Below are positions 42,934-51,493 of a stretch of DNA of 64,000 nt, piece after piece (position 1 is the first letter of the stretch; every line of letters starts with the position of its first letter). Source of the DNA: Methylotenera_A sp044222005 (lineage in GTDB: Bacteria > Pseudomonadota > Gammaproteobacteria > Burkholderiales > Methylophilaceae); contig JBGANY010000003.1 of NCBI GenBank assembly GCA_044222005.1, positions 62,001 to 126,000 of the forward strand, given 5' to 3'. The notes beneath the pieces are model-generated. The model was given only the letters and a program-made list of their open reading frames with translations, was not told where the DNA came from and did no database searches. Both the position numbers and the translations under genes were made by a program.

Positions 42934-44763
42934 TTAGCCGATTGAAAGTTTGCTGAGTTTGCGGCGATAGCCATAAAGGATGTTCACAATGGCGCGTGAC
43001 ACCAAAACCGCGCTGAACATCGACGTCAGTATCCCAAGCACATGCACTACCGCAAAGCCTTTTACCGGCCCGGTTCCAAACATGAATAGCGCAAGACCGG
43101 CAATCATGGTAGTGACATTTGAATCCAGAATGGTATCCCAGGCGCGATCGTAGCCAGTGTGAATAGAAGCCTGCGGCGTATTGCCATTGCTTAGTTCTTC
43201 CCGTATGCGCTCGTTAATAAGGACGTTAGCGTCAATCGCCATGCCCAGCGTGAGCGCAACGGCGGCAAGGCCTGGTAACGTAAGCGTAGCCTGCAGCATT
43301 GACAGTACTGCCACCAGCAATAGCAGATTGATGCTCAGCGCTAATACTGAGATGCCGCCAAACATCATGTAGTAAACAATCATGAAAAGAGCAATGGCGG
43401 CAAAGCCCCATAGGGTTGAATGCACACCCCGCTTGATGTTTTCTTCACCCATGCTGGGGCCGACGGTGCGCTCCTCGATGATTTCCATCGGTGCAGCCAG
43501 TGCACCGGCACGCAGCAGCAGTGAAATATCCGTGGCTTCCTGCGCAGAGCTCATGCCGGAAATCTGCACATGGCCGCCGCCGATTTCTTCGTTGATCACG
43601 GGCGCGGTAATCACTTCGGTGCTATTTTTCTCGATAAGCAGAATCGCCATGCGTTTGCCGACGTTATCGCGCGTCACGTTTTTGAAAATGCCGGCGCCAC
43701 GGCCGTCCAGCGTCACATTCACTACCGCGCCGCCGGTTTGCTGATTGACACCAGGGCCGGCATCGGTAATGCGGTCACCCGTCAGCACCACGCTTTTCTT
43801 GACCAGAATCGGACGGCCTTCGCGATCTTTATACAGTTCGTCGCCAAAGGGCACCTGGCCCTTTTCGGCAGCTTCCAAAGTGGCAAGGTCTTTTTTGTCC
43901 TCATCCACCATGCGGATTTCCAGCGTGGCGGTGCGGCCCAGAATCTCTTTGGCCTTGGCGGTATCCTGCACGCCTGGCAATTGCACCACGATGCGGTCAA
44001 AGCCTTGCTGTTGCACGATCGGCTCGGCAACGCCAAGTTCATTGATCCGGTTATGCAGTGTCTGCAGGTTTTGCTTGAGCGCAAACTCCTGAATCTTTAA
44101 TTTGGTTGCGTCGCCAATGGTGGCAATCAGCACTTGCTCTTTGCCGCTTTTAGCGCTGTTGTAGGTTAAATCCGGATAGTCTTTGCCCAGTATTTTCTGC
44201 GCTTTTTCAAGTTCGTCCGCACTCTCAAATTTCACTTCTACTTTCTGGCCATCGCGCGCAATGCCAAAATAATTGATTTTTTCACGGCGCAGCGCAGTGC
44301 GGAAATCGCCAACGCTGCTTTCCGCTGCCTTATCCAGCGCGGCTTTCATGTCAACTTGCAACAGAAAGTGCACGCCACCGCGTAAATCCAGACCCAGATA
44401 CATGGGTTTGGCGCCGATGCCCAATAACCAGTTTGGCGTTTGTGACAGTAAATTTAAAGCGACCGTGTAATCTTTACCCAAATTGGCAATCAGTTTGTCT
44501 TTGGCCTTGATTTGTTCTTCCGGGTTCTCGAAGCGTACTTTTACGCCACTCGCATCTAAAAATATGCCGTTAAACTTAATGTTGGCAAGCTGTAATGTTG
44601 CTTCTACTTTTTTCAGCAGCTCAGGGTTGGCTTTCAGCGTAGCTTTTGCCGGACTGACTTGCACAGCCGGAGATTCGCCATAAAAATTGGGGATGGTATA
44701 TAACAGGCCAATTAAAATGACGACAGCAACAAGAATATACTTCCAGGTAGGGTAGCGGTTCAT
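42934..44763 (-). CDS. secD: Protein translocase subunit SecD
   Basis: Membrane protein of 609 residues (E. coli 615). N-terminal helix, large periplasmic P1 domain including YLGLDLRGGVHFLLQVD, and the C-terminal membrane domain with TVGPSMGEENIKRGV, LTLPGLAAVALTLGMAIDANVLINERIREEL. With SecF and YajC it forms the SecDF-YajC complex that assists SecYEG-dependent export. Confidence 0.97.
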   Translation of the reverse strand: MNRYPTWKYILVAVVILIGLLYTIPNFYGESPAVQVSPAKATLKANPELLKKVEATLQLANIKFNGIFLDASGVKVRFENPEEQIKAKDKLIANLGKDYTVALNLLSQTPNWLLGIGAKPMYLGLDLRGGVHFLLQVDMKAALDKAAESSVGDFRTALRREKINYFGIARDGQKVEVKFESADELEKAQKILGKDYPDLTYNSAKSGKEQVLIATIGDATKLKIQEFALKQNLQTLHNRINELGVAEPIVQQQGFDRIVVQLPGVQDTAKAKEILGRTATLEIRMVDEDKKDLATLEAAEKGQVPFGDELYKDREGRPILVKKSVVLTGDRITDAGPGVNQQTGGAVVNVTLDGRGAGIFKNVTRDNVGKRMAILLIEKNSTEVITAPVINEEIGGGHVQISGMSSAQEATDISLLLRAGALAAPMEIIEERTVGPSMGEENIKRGVHSTLWGFAAIALFMIVYYMMFGGISVLALSINLLLLVAVLSMLQATLTLPGLAAVALTLGMAIDANVLINERIREELSNGNTPQASIHTGYDRAWDTILDSNVTTMIAGLALFMFGTGPVKGFAVVHVLGILTSMFSAVLVSRAIVNILYGYRRKLSKLSIG

Positions 44764-44806
44764 AACGCGGCTCGATTAATGCTGAAAAAAGAGTTAGATG
44801 GCTGTG

Positions 44807-45124
44807 CTAGATTGATTTTAAAGTGCCGGGCGGTAACAGGGTTTGCACTGAATGTTTTTGCACGTTGATTACCGTGTTGGCAGCAATCTCGACGCTTACA
44901 AAGTTATCACCCACTTTGGTGACTTTGCCAATCACGCCACCAGCGGTGGCGACTTCATCGCCTGCTTTTAGCGCATCAATCATCGCTTTGTGCTGTTTGG
45001 CCTGTTTCATTTGCGGGCGAATCAGCATGAAATAAAACAGAACAAAAATGATCACGATGGGCAAAAAACTCATTAAATCACTACCTGTAGCGGCTGGTGC
45101 CGCATATGCATTGCTAATAAACAT
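44807..45124 (-). CDS. yajC: Preprotein translocase subunit YajC
   Basis: A 105-residue protein. A single N-terminal helix (about 18-40, LMSFLPIVIIFVLFYFMLIRPQ) ends in the diagnostic RPQMKQAKQH, followed by a small beta domain (GDEVATAGGVIGKVTKVGDNFVSVEIA). It is an accessory to SecDF and lies between tgt and secD as usual. Confidence 0.96.
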   Translation of the reverse strand: MFISNAYAAPAATGSDLMSFLPIVIIFVLFYFMLIRPQMKQAKQHKAMIDALKAGDEVATAGGVIGKVTKVGDNFVSVEIAANTVINVQKHSVQTLLPPGTLKSI

Positions 45125-45189
45125 GGTTTAATTCCTAATTAAAGTTTATTTTTAAATCAACGGCGAATTTTAACACAGACTTGCGCTGA

Positions 45190-46302
45190 TTATTGCTGTG
45201 AGCCTAGTTGCGAGCGTTTTGTTTTAAATTCTGTTTTAAAGCTTTCAAACGTGCCGGCTTCAATCGCACTGCGCATGCCTTGCATTAAAAACTGGTAATA
45301 ATGCAAATTGTGAATAGTATTGAGGCGTGCGCCCAGAATCTCGCCAACTTTGTGCAAATGGTGCAGATAGGCACGGGTAAAGTTGCGACAGGTGTAGCAG
45401 CTGCAATCGGCATCCAGCGGGCGTGTATCGTGTTTATAGCTGGCGTTTTTGATTTTGACATCGCCATATTGCGTGAACAGCCAGCCGTTGCGTGCGTTAC
45501 GGGTGGGCATTACGCAATCGAACATATCAATGCCCTGAGTTACTGCGTCCACCAAGTCTTCCGGCGTGCCCACGCCCATTAAATAACGCGGTTTGTTTTG
45601 CGGCATTTTTGGTGCCGTGTGGGCAAGAATGCGCAACATGTCTTCTTTCGGTTCACCAACGGACAAGCCGCCAATCGCGTAACCGTCAAAATCAATGTCG
45701 GTTAACCCGTTCAGCGAGATATCACGCAAATCTTCATACATGCCGCCCTGGATGATGCCGAAAAGCGCATTGTTATTGCCTTGGTGCGCGTCCTTGCTAC
45801 GTTTTGCCCAACGCAACGAAAGCTGCATCGAGTCGCTGGCTTGTTTGTGAGTGGCGGGGTAGGGTGTGCATTCGTCAAAAATCATCACGATGTCAGAATT
45901 CAACACTTTCTGAATGCGCATGGATTCTTCCGGTGTTAAAAAGCAGCTGTCGCCGTTAATGGGCGAGCGGAACTTCACGCCTTCTTCGCTGATTTTTCTT
46001 AAATCGCCCAGACTCCATACCTGAAAGCCTCCGGAATCGGTGAGGATGGGCTTATCCCAGCCCATAAACTTGTGCAGGCCGCCATGTGCCGCAATTACGT
46101 CCAAACCTGGGCGCAGCCATAGATGAAAGGTGTTGCCCAGCACGATATGCGCGTTAATTTCTTCTAGTTCTAATGGCGACATGGCTTTTACCGTGCCGTA
46201 GGTGCCAACAGGCATGAAAGCTGGGGTTTCTACCGTGCCGTGCGCAAGCGTCAGTGTGCCGCGGCGGGCGAGGCCATCTGTTTTGTGTAATGTAAATTGC
46301 AT
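45190..46302 (-). CDS. tgt: tRNA-guanine transglycosylase (queuine/preQ1)
   Basis: Exchanges guanine-34 for preQ1 in tRNA with GUN anticodons. It is 370 residues from the ATG at 46302; an upstream TTG is in frame but less likely. The nucleophile/base-binding blocks are visible: LTDSGGFQVWSLG, GIIQGGMYEDLR, IDFDGYAIGGLSVGE and the zinc ligands in CSCYTCRNFTRAYLHHL. Operon order tgt-yajC-secD-secF is the classical one, here without queA in front. Confidence 0.97.
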   Translation of the reverse strand: MQFTLHKTDGLARRGTLTLAHGTVETPAFMPVGTYGTVKAMSPLELEEINAHIVLGNTFHLWLRPGLDVIAAHGGLHKFMGWDKPILTDSGGFQVWSLGDLRKISEEGVKFRSPINGDSCFLTPEESMRIQKVLNSDIVMIFDECTPYPATHKQASDSMQLSLRWAKRSKDAHQGNNNALFGIIQGGMYEDLRDISLNGLTDIDFDGYAIGGLSVGEPKEDMLRILAHTAPKMPQNKPRYLMGVGTPEDLVDAVTQGIDMFDCVMPTRNARNGWLFTQYGDVKIKNASYKHDTRPLDADCSCYTCRNFTRAYLHHLHKVGEILGARLNTIHNLHYYQFLMQGMRSAIEAGTFESFKTEFKTKRSQLGSQQ

Positions 46303-46442
46303 GATAATCAACTAATGAATTAGCCGCGATATTATCATATCGGCTTTGCTATACTTTAGACTTTGTTAAGCTTTTATCTTGGTAATTTGAGGCGTTTTGC
46401 TATACTTCAGTTAATCTGTTAAATCAACTTACCGCACAAACT

Positions 46443-47237
46443 ATGGCAGAACCTAAACAACGCCTTGTACGCCGTGCCACTGATGATGTCAGCTTGCGCG
46501 CTCGCGGCATCTATCTGTTGCCGAACCTGTTTACCTCAGCCGCTTTATTTGCGGGTTTTTATGCCATTGTGCAGGCCATGAACAGCAATTTTGAACAATC
46601 AGCGATTGCGATTTTTATTGCCATGGTATTGGATGGACTAGATGGCCGCGTTGCGCGCATGACAAATACGCAAAGCGCGTTTGGGGCCGAGTACGACAGC
46701 TTGTCTGATATGGTTTCTTTCGGTGTAGCACCAGCCCTGGTTATTTATGTGTGGGCGCTAAAGCCGATGGGCAAATTAGGTTGGATTGCTGCCTTTATAT
46801 ATTGCGCTTGCGCGGCTTTGCGTTTGGCGCGATTTAATACCAAATTGGATGATGCGTTTCAGGATAAGCGCTATTTTCAGGGTTTACCCAGCCCGGCGGC
46901 GGCGGCCTTGATAGCGGGCTTTGTATGGGTGGCATATGAATACGGTGTAAGCGGTCGCGAGATTTTTTTTGGCGCAATTCAAATGAAGTGGATGGCGTGG
47001 GGCTTGACTGTTTTCGCGGCGGGCAGCATGGTTTCTGATTTGAAATTCTATAGCGGTAAAGACATTAACTTAAAAGAAAGCGTGCCGTTCGTGGCGATTT
47101 TGGCTATTGTTTTGATGTTTGTGCTGATCTCATACAGTCCGCCGGAAGTCTTGTTTACCGTCGTATTGGTGTATGCGCTTTCGGGCTATTTTTTGTGGGC
47201 AAAATCACGAATCCGCAGGCCAGGCAATACTGGATAA
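46443..47237 (+). CDS. pssA: CDP-diacylglycerol-serine O-phosphatidyltransferase
   Basis: Membrane enzyme (CDP-alcohol phosphatidyltransferase fold) making phosphatidylserine. It is 264 residues with about seven helices. The active-site signature DG(x)2AR(x)8G(x)3D(x)3D is present in DGLDGRVARMTNTQSAFGAEYDSLSD (longer spacing than minimal, as in PssA). The N-terminus LRARGIYLLPNLFTSAALF is typical. Two TTTGCTATACTT -10-like repeats (46344 and 46396) lie upstream and suggest tandem promoters. Confidence 0.93.
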   Translation: MAEPKQRLVRRATDDVSLRARGIYLLPNLFTSAALFAGFYAIVQAMNSNFEQSAIAIFIAMVLDGLDGRVARMTNTQSAFGAEYDSLSDMVSFGVAPALVIYVWALKPMGKLGWIAAFIYCACAALRLARFNTKLDDAFQDKRYFQGLPSPAAAALIAGFVWVAYEYGVSGREIFFGAIQMKWMAWGLTVFAAGSMVSDLKFYSGKDINLKESVPFVAILAIVLMFVLISYSPPEVLFTVVLVYALSGYFLWAKSRIRRPGNTG

Positions 47238-47248
47238 TGGCGAATAGC

Positions 47249-47277
47249 TTGATAAAACGCTGATAAATATTTATACT
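47249..47277 (+). promoter_or_regulatory. sigma-70 promoter of the leu leader-leuA transcript
   Basis: TTGATA (47249-47254), 17-base spacer, TATACT (47272-47277). The expected transcription start (about 47284) coincides with the first base of the leader-peptide ATG, so the mRNA would be leaderless at that ORF. Confidence 0.65.
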
Positions 47278-47283
47278 CGTACC

Positions 47284-47370
47284 ATGTTGAATGAATTCAC
47301 AATTCGACTTTTACCTTTGACCGCAGGCTTGTTGTTAAGCCTCGTCTTGCTGCGCGCCAGCGCACACTAA
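47284..47370 (+). CDS. leuL: Leucine-rich putative leader peptide of leuA
   Basis: A 28-residue ORF with ten leucines, including LL, LLL and LL clusters (residues 9-10, 16-18, 22-23), 82 bases upstream of leuA on the same strand. It has no ribosome site; the predicted transcription start is at its ATG. The Leu-codon run overlaps hairpin AGGCTT-GTTGTT-AAGCCT, and a second hairpin TGCGC-GCCA-GCGCA ends at the stop. This is what a Leu-sensing attenuator leader would look like, but I do not see a classical terminator with a U run before leuA. Confidence 0.5.
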   Translation: MLNEFTIRLLPLTAGLLLSLVLLRASAH

Positions 47371-47452
47371 TAACATCCCCAATTTAAGTATTTTCGCACT
47401 CGCCGTTTTTACACGTAGCGGGTAAAATCCATCTATTGAATTAGGAAAAAAA

Positions 47453-49003
47453 ATGACTAACCAGATTATTATTTTTGATACTACCTTGCGCGATGGCGAG
47501 CAGAGCCCGGGCGCAGCCATGACCAAAGAAGAAAAGATCCGCATTGCGCGCCAGCTTGAAAAATTGGGTGTAAATGTGATTGAAGCCGGCTTTGCGGCAG
47601 CTAGTCCGGGTGATTTCGATGCCATTCACACCATTGCAGGTTTGATTCACAACTCTACCGTGTGCTCACTTGCGCGCGCCAGCGAGAACGACGTGCGCCG
47701 CGCGGGGGAGGCGATTACACCTGCCATGCAGCATGATGAAAAGAATGGCCGTATCCATACCTTCATCGCCACTAGCAAAATCCACATGGAAAACAAACTC
47801 CGCATGACCGAAGACCAGGTGGTGGAGCGTGCCGTGCAGGCAGTGAAATGGGCATTGGAATACACGCCTGATGTGGAGTTCTCGGCAGAAGATGCCGTAC
47901 GCTCGGACATTGATTTTTTGGTGCGCATTTTTGACGCAGTGATCGAGGCGGGCGCCACCACGATCAATGTACCAGATACCGTTGGTTACAGTGTTCCCGC
48001 ACCGTGGGGTGAGCGCATGGCCACGCTCATCAAGCGCGTCAAGAATAGCGACAAAGTGGTGTGGTCAACCCACTGCCATAACGACTTGGGCATGGCAGTG
48101 GCCAACTCATTAGCGGCTGTGATGGGCGGCGCGCGTCAGGTGGAATGCACCATCAACGGCTTGGGGGAACGTGCGGGTAATGCGAGTTTGGAAGAAGTGG
48201 TGATGGCGATTAAAACCCGCCGTGACATATTCAACTTGGATACGCGCATCGATACCACGCAAATCGTCCCGACCAGCAAATTGGTTTCCACCATTACCGG
48301 TTACCCCGTGCAGCCCAACAAGGCGATTGTGGGGGCCAACGCATTTGCGCACGAGAGCGGCATCCATCAGGACGGCGTATTGAAGCATCGCGAGACTTAC
48401 GAAATCATGCGTGCTGAAGACGTGGGCTGGAATGCCAATAAATTGACCTTGGGCAAGTTGTCCGGCCGTAATGCCTTTAGAACGCGTTTGAAAGAGCTTG
48501 GCATTGAGTTAGAGTCTGAAGATGCATTGAATGCTGCGTTTGCACGTTTTAAAGAATTGGCCGATAAGAAGTCGGAAATCTTCGATGAAGATTTGCATGC
48601 CATTGTAAGCGACGAGTTTGTGAGCGAGACGAAAGAACATTACAAGCTTGTCTATTTGCAAGTGGCCTCTCAAACAGGTGAAATCCCACATGCCATCATC
48701 ACCTTAAGCGAAAACGGCGTGGAAAAACGCGCTGAAGCCGACGGCGGCGGCCCTGTAGACGCCAGTTTCAAGGCGATTGAGCGCATGGTAAATAGCGGTG
48801 CCGAGTTGCAATTGTACTCGGTGAATAACATCACCAGCGGTACCGATGCGCAAGGCGAGGTGACTGTGCGTTTGGCCAAGGGCGGCCGTATTGTCAACGG
48901 GCAGGGCGCGGATACCGATATTGTGATTGCATCGGCCAAGGCGTATTTGAATGGCTTGAATAAGCTTCACTCAAAACTTGAACGTGCGCACCCCCAAGTC
49001 TGA
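47453..49003 (+). CDS. leuA: 2-isopropylmalate synthase
   Basis: First committed enzyme of leucine synthesis (acetyl-CoA plus 2-ketoisovalerate). It is 516 residues. TIM barrel starts with FDTTLRDGEQSPG; HCHNDLGMAVAN contains metal ligands and NGLGERAGNASLEEVVMA follows. The C-terminal regulatory LeuA dimer domain carries leucine feedback (about 390-516). AGGA ribosome site precedes the ATG. A leucine-rich leader lies upstream. Confidence 0.97.
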   Translation: MTNQIIIFDTTLRDGEQSPGAAMTKEEKIRIARQLEKLGVNVIEAGFAAASPGDFDAIHTIAGLIHNSTVCSLARASENDVRRAGEAITPAMQHDEKNGRIHTFIATSKIHMENKLRMTEDQVVERAVQAVKWALEYTPDVEFSAEDAVRSDIDFLVRIFDAVIEAGATTINVPDTVGYSVPAPWGERMATLIKRVKNSDKVVWSTHCHNDLGMAVANSLAAVMGGARQVECTINGLGERAGNASLEEVVMAIKTRRDIFNLDTRIDTTQIVPTSKLVSTITGYPVQPNKAIVGANAFAHESGIHQDGVLKHRETYEIMRAEDVGWNANKLTLGKLSGRNAFRTRLKELGIELESEDALNAAFARFKELADKKSEIFDEDLHAIVSDEFVSETKEHYKLVYLQVASQTGEIPHAIITLSENGVEKRAEADGGGPVDASFKAIERMVNSGAELQLYSVNNITSGTDAQGEVTVRLAKGGRIVNGQGADTDIVIASAKAYLNGLNKLHSKLERAHPQV

Positions 49004-49016
49004 TTAATACGCATAA

Positions 49017-49892
49017 TTGAATACTAGAAATCAAACGTGGCTGATTGCGTCAGCGCTGTTCTGCACCTATTTCATTTGGGGTTCGACTTATCTGGCTATT
49101 CGTTTCGGTATCGAGAGCTTTCCGCCGTTCATGATGGCAGGGGTACGTTTTACGGTGGCGGGATTGATTTTATACGGGGTTATGCGTTATCTGGGCGCTA
49201 CCAGCCCCAATAAACAGCAATGGCTTGGTGCGGGTGCCGTGGGCATTTTGCTGCCGGCACTGGGTAACGGAACGGTATGTTACGTGCAGCAAACCGTATC
49301 CTCCAGCGTGGCAGCGCTTTCTATCGCCACTGCGCCCATCTGGATGGCGGTTTTTTCCTCCATCTGGGGGCATGAAATCACCCGTCAGGAGTGGCTGGGT
49401 ATTGCGATCGGGTTAGCGGGAATTGTGTTGCTTAATTTGGGTGGCAGCCTGCATGGCGACATCATAAGCGCGCTCTTGCTGATCTTTGCAGCCGCCAGCT
49501 GGTCGTTTGGCTCGGTGTGGGGTAAGCATTTAGCCATGCCGCAAGGATTGATGGGCGCGGCGTGTCAAATGTTGGTGGGTGGTGTGGCATTGCTTGCTGT
49601 GAGCGCGATGTGGGGTGAAGCCTGGCCGCAAAGCATTAGCGCAAAATCCTGGGGGGCGATGCTGTTTTTAGTGGTGTTAGGCTCTCTGGTGGCTTATAGC
49701 GCGTACCAGTATTTGCTTAAAACGGTGCGCCCGCTGGTGGCCAGCAGCAATACGTTCGTGAATCCGGTAGTGGCGTTTGCGGTAGGCATCTGGTTCGCGA
49801 ATGAACATGTCATCTTTCTGGAATATATGGCGCTTGCAGTGATTCTGGCGGGCGTGTATTTAGTGCTTACCGTAAAAAATAATGAAATTTAA
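49017..49892 (+). CDS. EamA/DMT family transporter
   Basis: Drug/metabolite transporter of 291 residues with about ten helices in two EamA repeats: FIWGSTYLAIRFG at the first repeat and the SLVAYSAYQYLLK segment in the second, with NPVVAFAVG before the last helices. These export small metabolites or amino acids; the substrate is unknown. The start is TTG at 49017 by length and motif position; no strong ribosome site. It overlaps the following HAD gene by 11 bases. Confidence 0.83.
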   Translation: MNTRNQTWLIASALFCTYFIWGSTYLAIRFGIESFPPFMMAGVRFTVAGLILYGVMRYLGATSPNKQQWLGAGAVGILLPALGNGTVCYVQQTVSSSVAALSIATAPIWMAVFSSIWGHEITRQEWLGIAIGLAGIVLLNLGGSLHGDIISALLLIFAAASWSFGSVWGKHLAMPQGLMGAACQMLVGGVALLAVSAMWGEAWPQSISAKSWGAMLFLVVLGSLVAYSAYQYLLKTVRPLVASSNTFVNPVVAFAVGIWFANEHVIFLEYMALAVILAGVYLVLTVKNNEI

Positions 49893-50571
49893 TATGAAAC
49901 AAAACAAACAAAATTTAGCTTTATTCGATCTGGATAATACTTTGCTGGCAGGCGACAGTGACTACAATTGGAGTCTGTTTTTAATTTCCGAAGGCTTGCT
50001 GGACGCCAAGACGCACCACGACCGTAACGAGCAGTTTTATGCGGATTATAAAAATGGCTGTTTGAATATCATGGAATTTTTGAAATTTCAGCTGCAACCG
50101 CTGTCACAGCATTCCAAAAAATTCTTAGACCAATTACATCAGAAGTATATGCAAAAAGTGATTCGTCCGATGATGACGCAAAAAGCACAGGACCTGGTAA
50201 ATAAACATAAAGCAGCGGGTGATTTGTGCGTGGTCATTACTGCCACCAATAGTTTTGTGACCAAGCCGATCGCCACTGCCTATGGCGTTGAGCATTTGAT
50301 TGGAAGCGACCCGGAAATGGTGAATGGTGAATATACCGGCGGCGTAATCGGTGTACCCACTTATAAAGAAGGTAAAGTAATCCGCCTCAATCAGTGGCTG
50401 GCAGAGCGCGGAAAACAATTAAGCGATTTTGAAACCAGCTATTTTTATAGCGACTCGCATAACGATCTGCCGCTGATGAAGCTGGTGACCAACCCGGTGG
50501 CGGTAGACGCCGATGCGATTTTAACCGAGTATGCGGAAGAGCAGGCCTGGCCTCAGATCAGTTTGCGATAA
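49882..50571 (+). CDS. HAD-IB family phosphatase (SerB-like)
   Basis: Haloacid-dehalogenase-fold phosphatase of 229 residues. Motif I is LALFDLDNTLLAGDSD (nucleophile Asp), motif II CVVITATNSFVT, and motif III/IV Lys in YKEGKVIRL and SDSHNDLPLM. HAD-IB members include phosphoserine phosphatase-like hydrolases; this one's substrate is uncertain. The start lies inside the transporter gene; ATG codons at 49882 and 49894 are both possible. Confidence 0.85.
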   Translation: MKFNMKQNKQNLALFDLDNTLLAGDSDYNWSLFLISEGLLDAKTHHDRNEQFYADYKNGCLNIMEFLKFQLQPLSQHSKKFLDQLHQKYMQKVIRPMMTQKAQDLVNKHKAAGDLCVVITATNSFVTKPIATAYGVEHLIGSDPEMVNGEYTGGVIGVPTYKEGKVIRLNQWLAERGKQLSDFETSYFYSDSHNDLPLMKLVTNPVAVDADAILTEYAEEQAWPQISLR

Positions 50572-50594
50572 AATCTGGCAGGGCGAGGCTGGAG

Positions 50595-51401
50595 CTAGCG
50601 ATGCAGCAATACTTCCAATATAAACTTAGTGCCCACGTAGGCCAGCAATAGCAGCACAAAGCCAGTCAGTGTTAATTTAATCGCCTTGCTGCCGCGCCAG
50701 CCGTATTGATAGCGTCCATACAGCAGCCAGCCGTAGATAAACCATGAGGCAATTGAAAATATAGTTTTATGGGTATATTGCATGGGCCAGCCAAAAATCT
50801 GTTCCGAAAACAGCATGCCGCTGATCAAGGTAAAAGTCAGCAGCATAAACCCGATTTTAATCACTTTAAACAACAAACTTTCCATCACCAGCAGTGGTGG
50901 AAAGCCGGGCAATTTAATGATGCTGGGTTTGTTGTGCAAGCTGCGTTCGGCAATTGCCATGAGTAGCGCATGCAAAGCGGCAAAGGTGAACAGGCTGTAT
51001 GCCAGTAATGCAATGCTGATGTGCGCGATGAATAAAGGCTGTATTTCCACTGGGAGATAGTGATCACTCACCTCAAAGGCCGGCAGTAGCGCAAACAAAG
51101 CCGCAGGCGGCAAGACAAAAGCCTGCAAACTGTGCAACTCATGCTTCAAATTAGCAAGCCAGTAAACCAGCACGGTCAGCCAGAATATGGCCGAAAGCGC
51201 GTTGTAAAAGCCTAAATTAAAGCCTTGGTTGAAAATGCCCTGGTACAGCAGCCAGCCATGGATTAACAGGCCCAAGGCGATCATGGCGGAGTGCAGGTTG
51301 AGCGAATGACCGTGGGTGGCCGCCTTTGCGCCGCGCCAGAAATCGGCTGCTACGGCCAAATAGATAAACGCTACCACCAGATAGGGAATTAGTTTTTGCA
51401 T
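50595..51401 (-). CDS. ypjD: CcsA-type cytochrome c assembly membrane protein (YpjD family)
   Basis: An integral membrane protein of 268 residues with about eight helices. The conserved region (HISIALLAYSLFTFAALHALLMAI, then GMLFSEQIFGWPMQYTHKTIFSIASW) is that of the CcsA/HemX-like YpjD proteins. The family is related to haem-handling cytochrome c assembly proteins; YpjD's own function is unsettled. It is divergent from ffh, a common pairing. Confidence 0.85.
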   Translation of the reverse strand: MQKLIPYLVVAFIYLAVAADFWRGAKAATHGHSLNLHSAMIALGLLIHGWLLYQGIFNQGFNLGFYNALSAIFWLTVLVYWLANLKHELHSLQAFVLPPAALFALLPAFEVSDHYLPVEIQPLFIAHISIALLAYSLFTFAALHALLMAIAERSLHNKPSIIKLPGFPPLLVMESLLFKVIKIGFMLLTFTLISGMLFSEQIFGWPMQYTHKTIFSIASWFIYGWLLYGRYQYGWRGSKAIKLTLTGFVLLLLAYVGTKFILEVLLHR

Positions 51402-51493
51402 AATGCAATTATGGCTTAAAAATGACGCGATTATAATAGCTTCATGTAAAATCTAAAGATTCAATTAAGCAAAATCAATTAAGGTAACAAAGC

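Noticed and set aside
47371..47452. T-box or leucine riboswitch before leuA
   Set aside because: No T-box sequence or specifier stem is visible; the Leu-rich leader ORF explains the region better.
47335..47625. Minus-strand ORF overlapping leuA start
   Set aside because: Antisense to the leuA catalytic start and the leader; no supporting motif.
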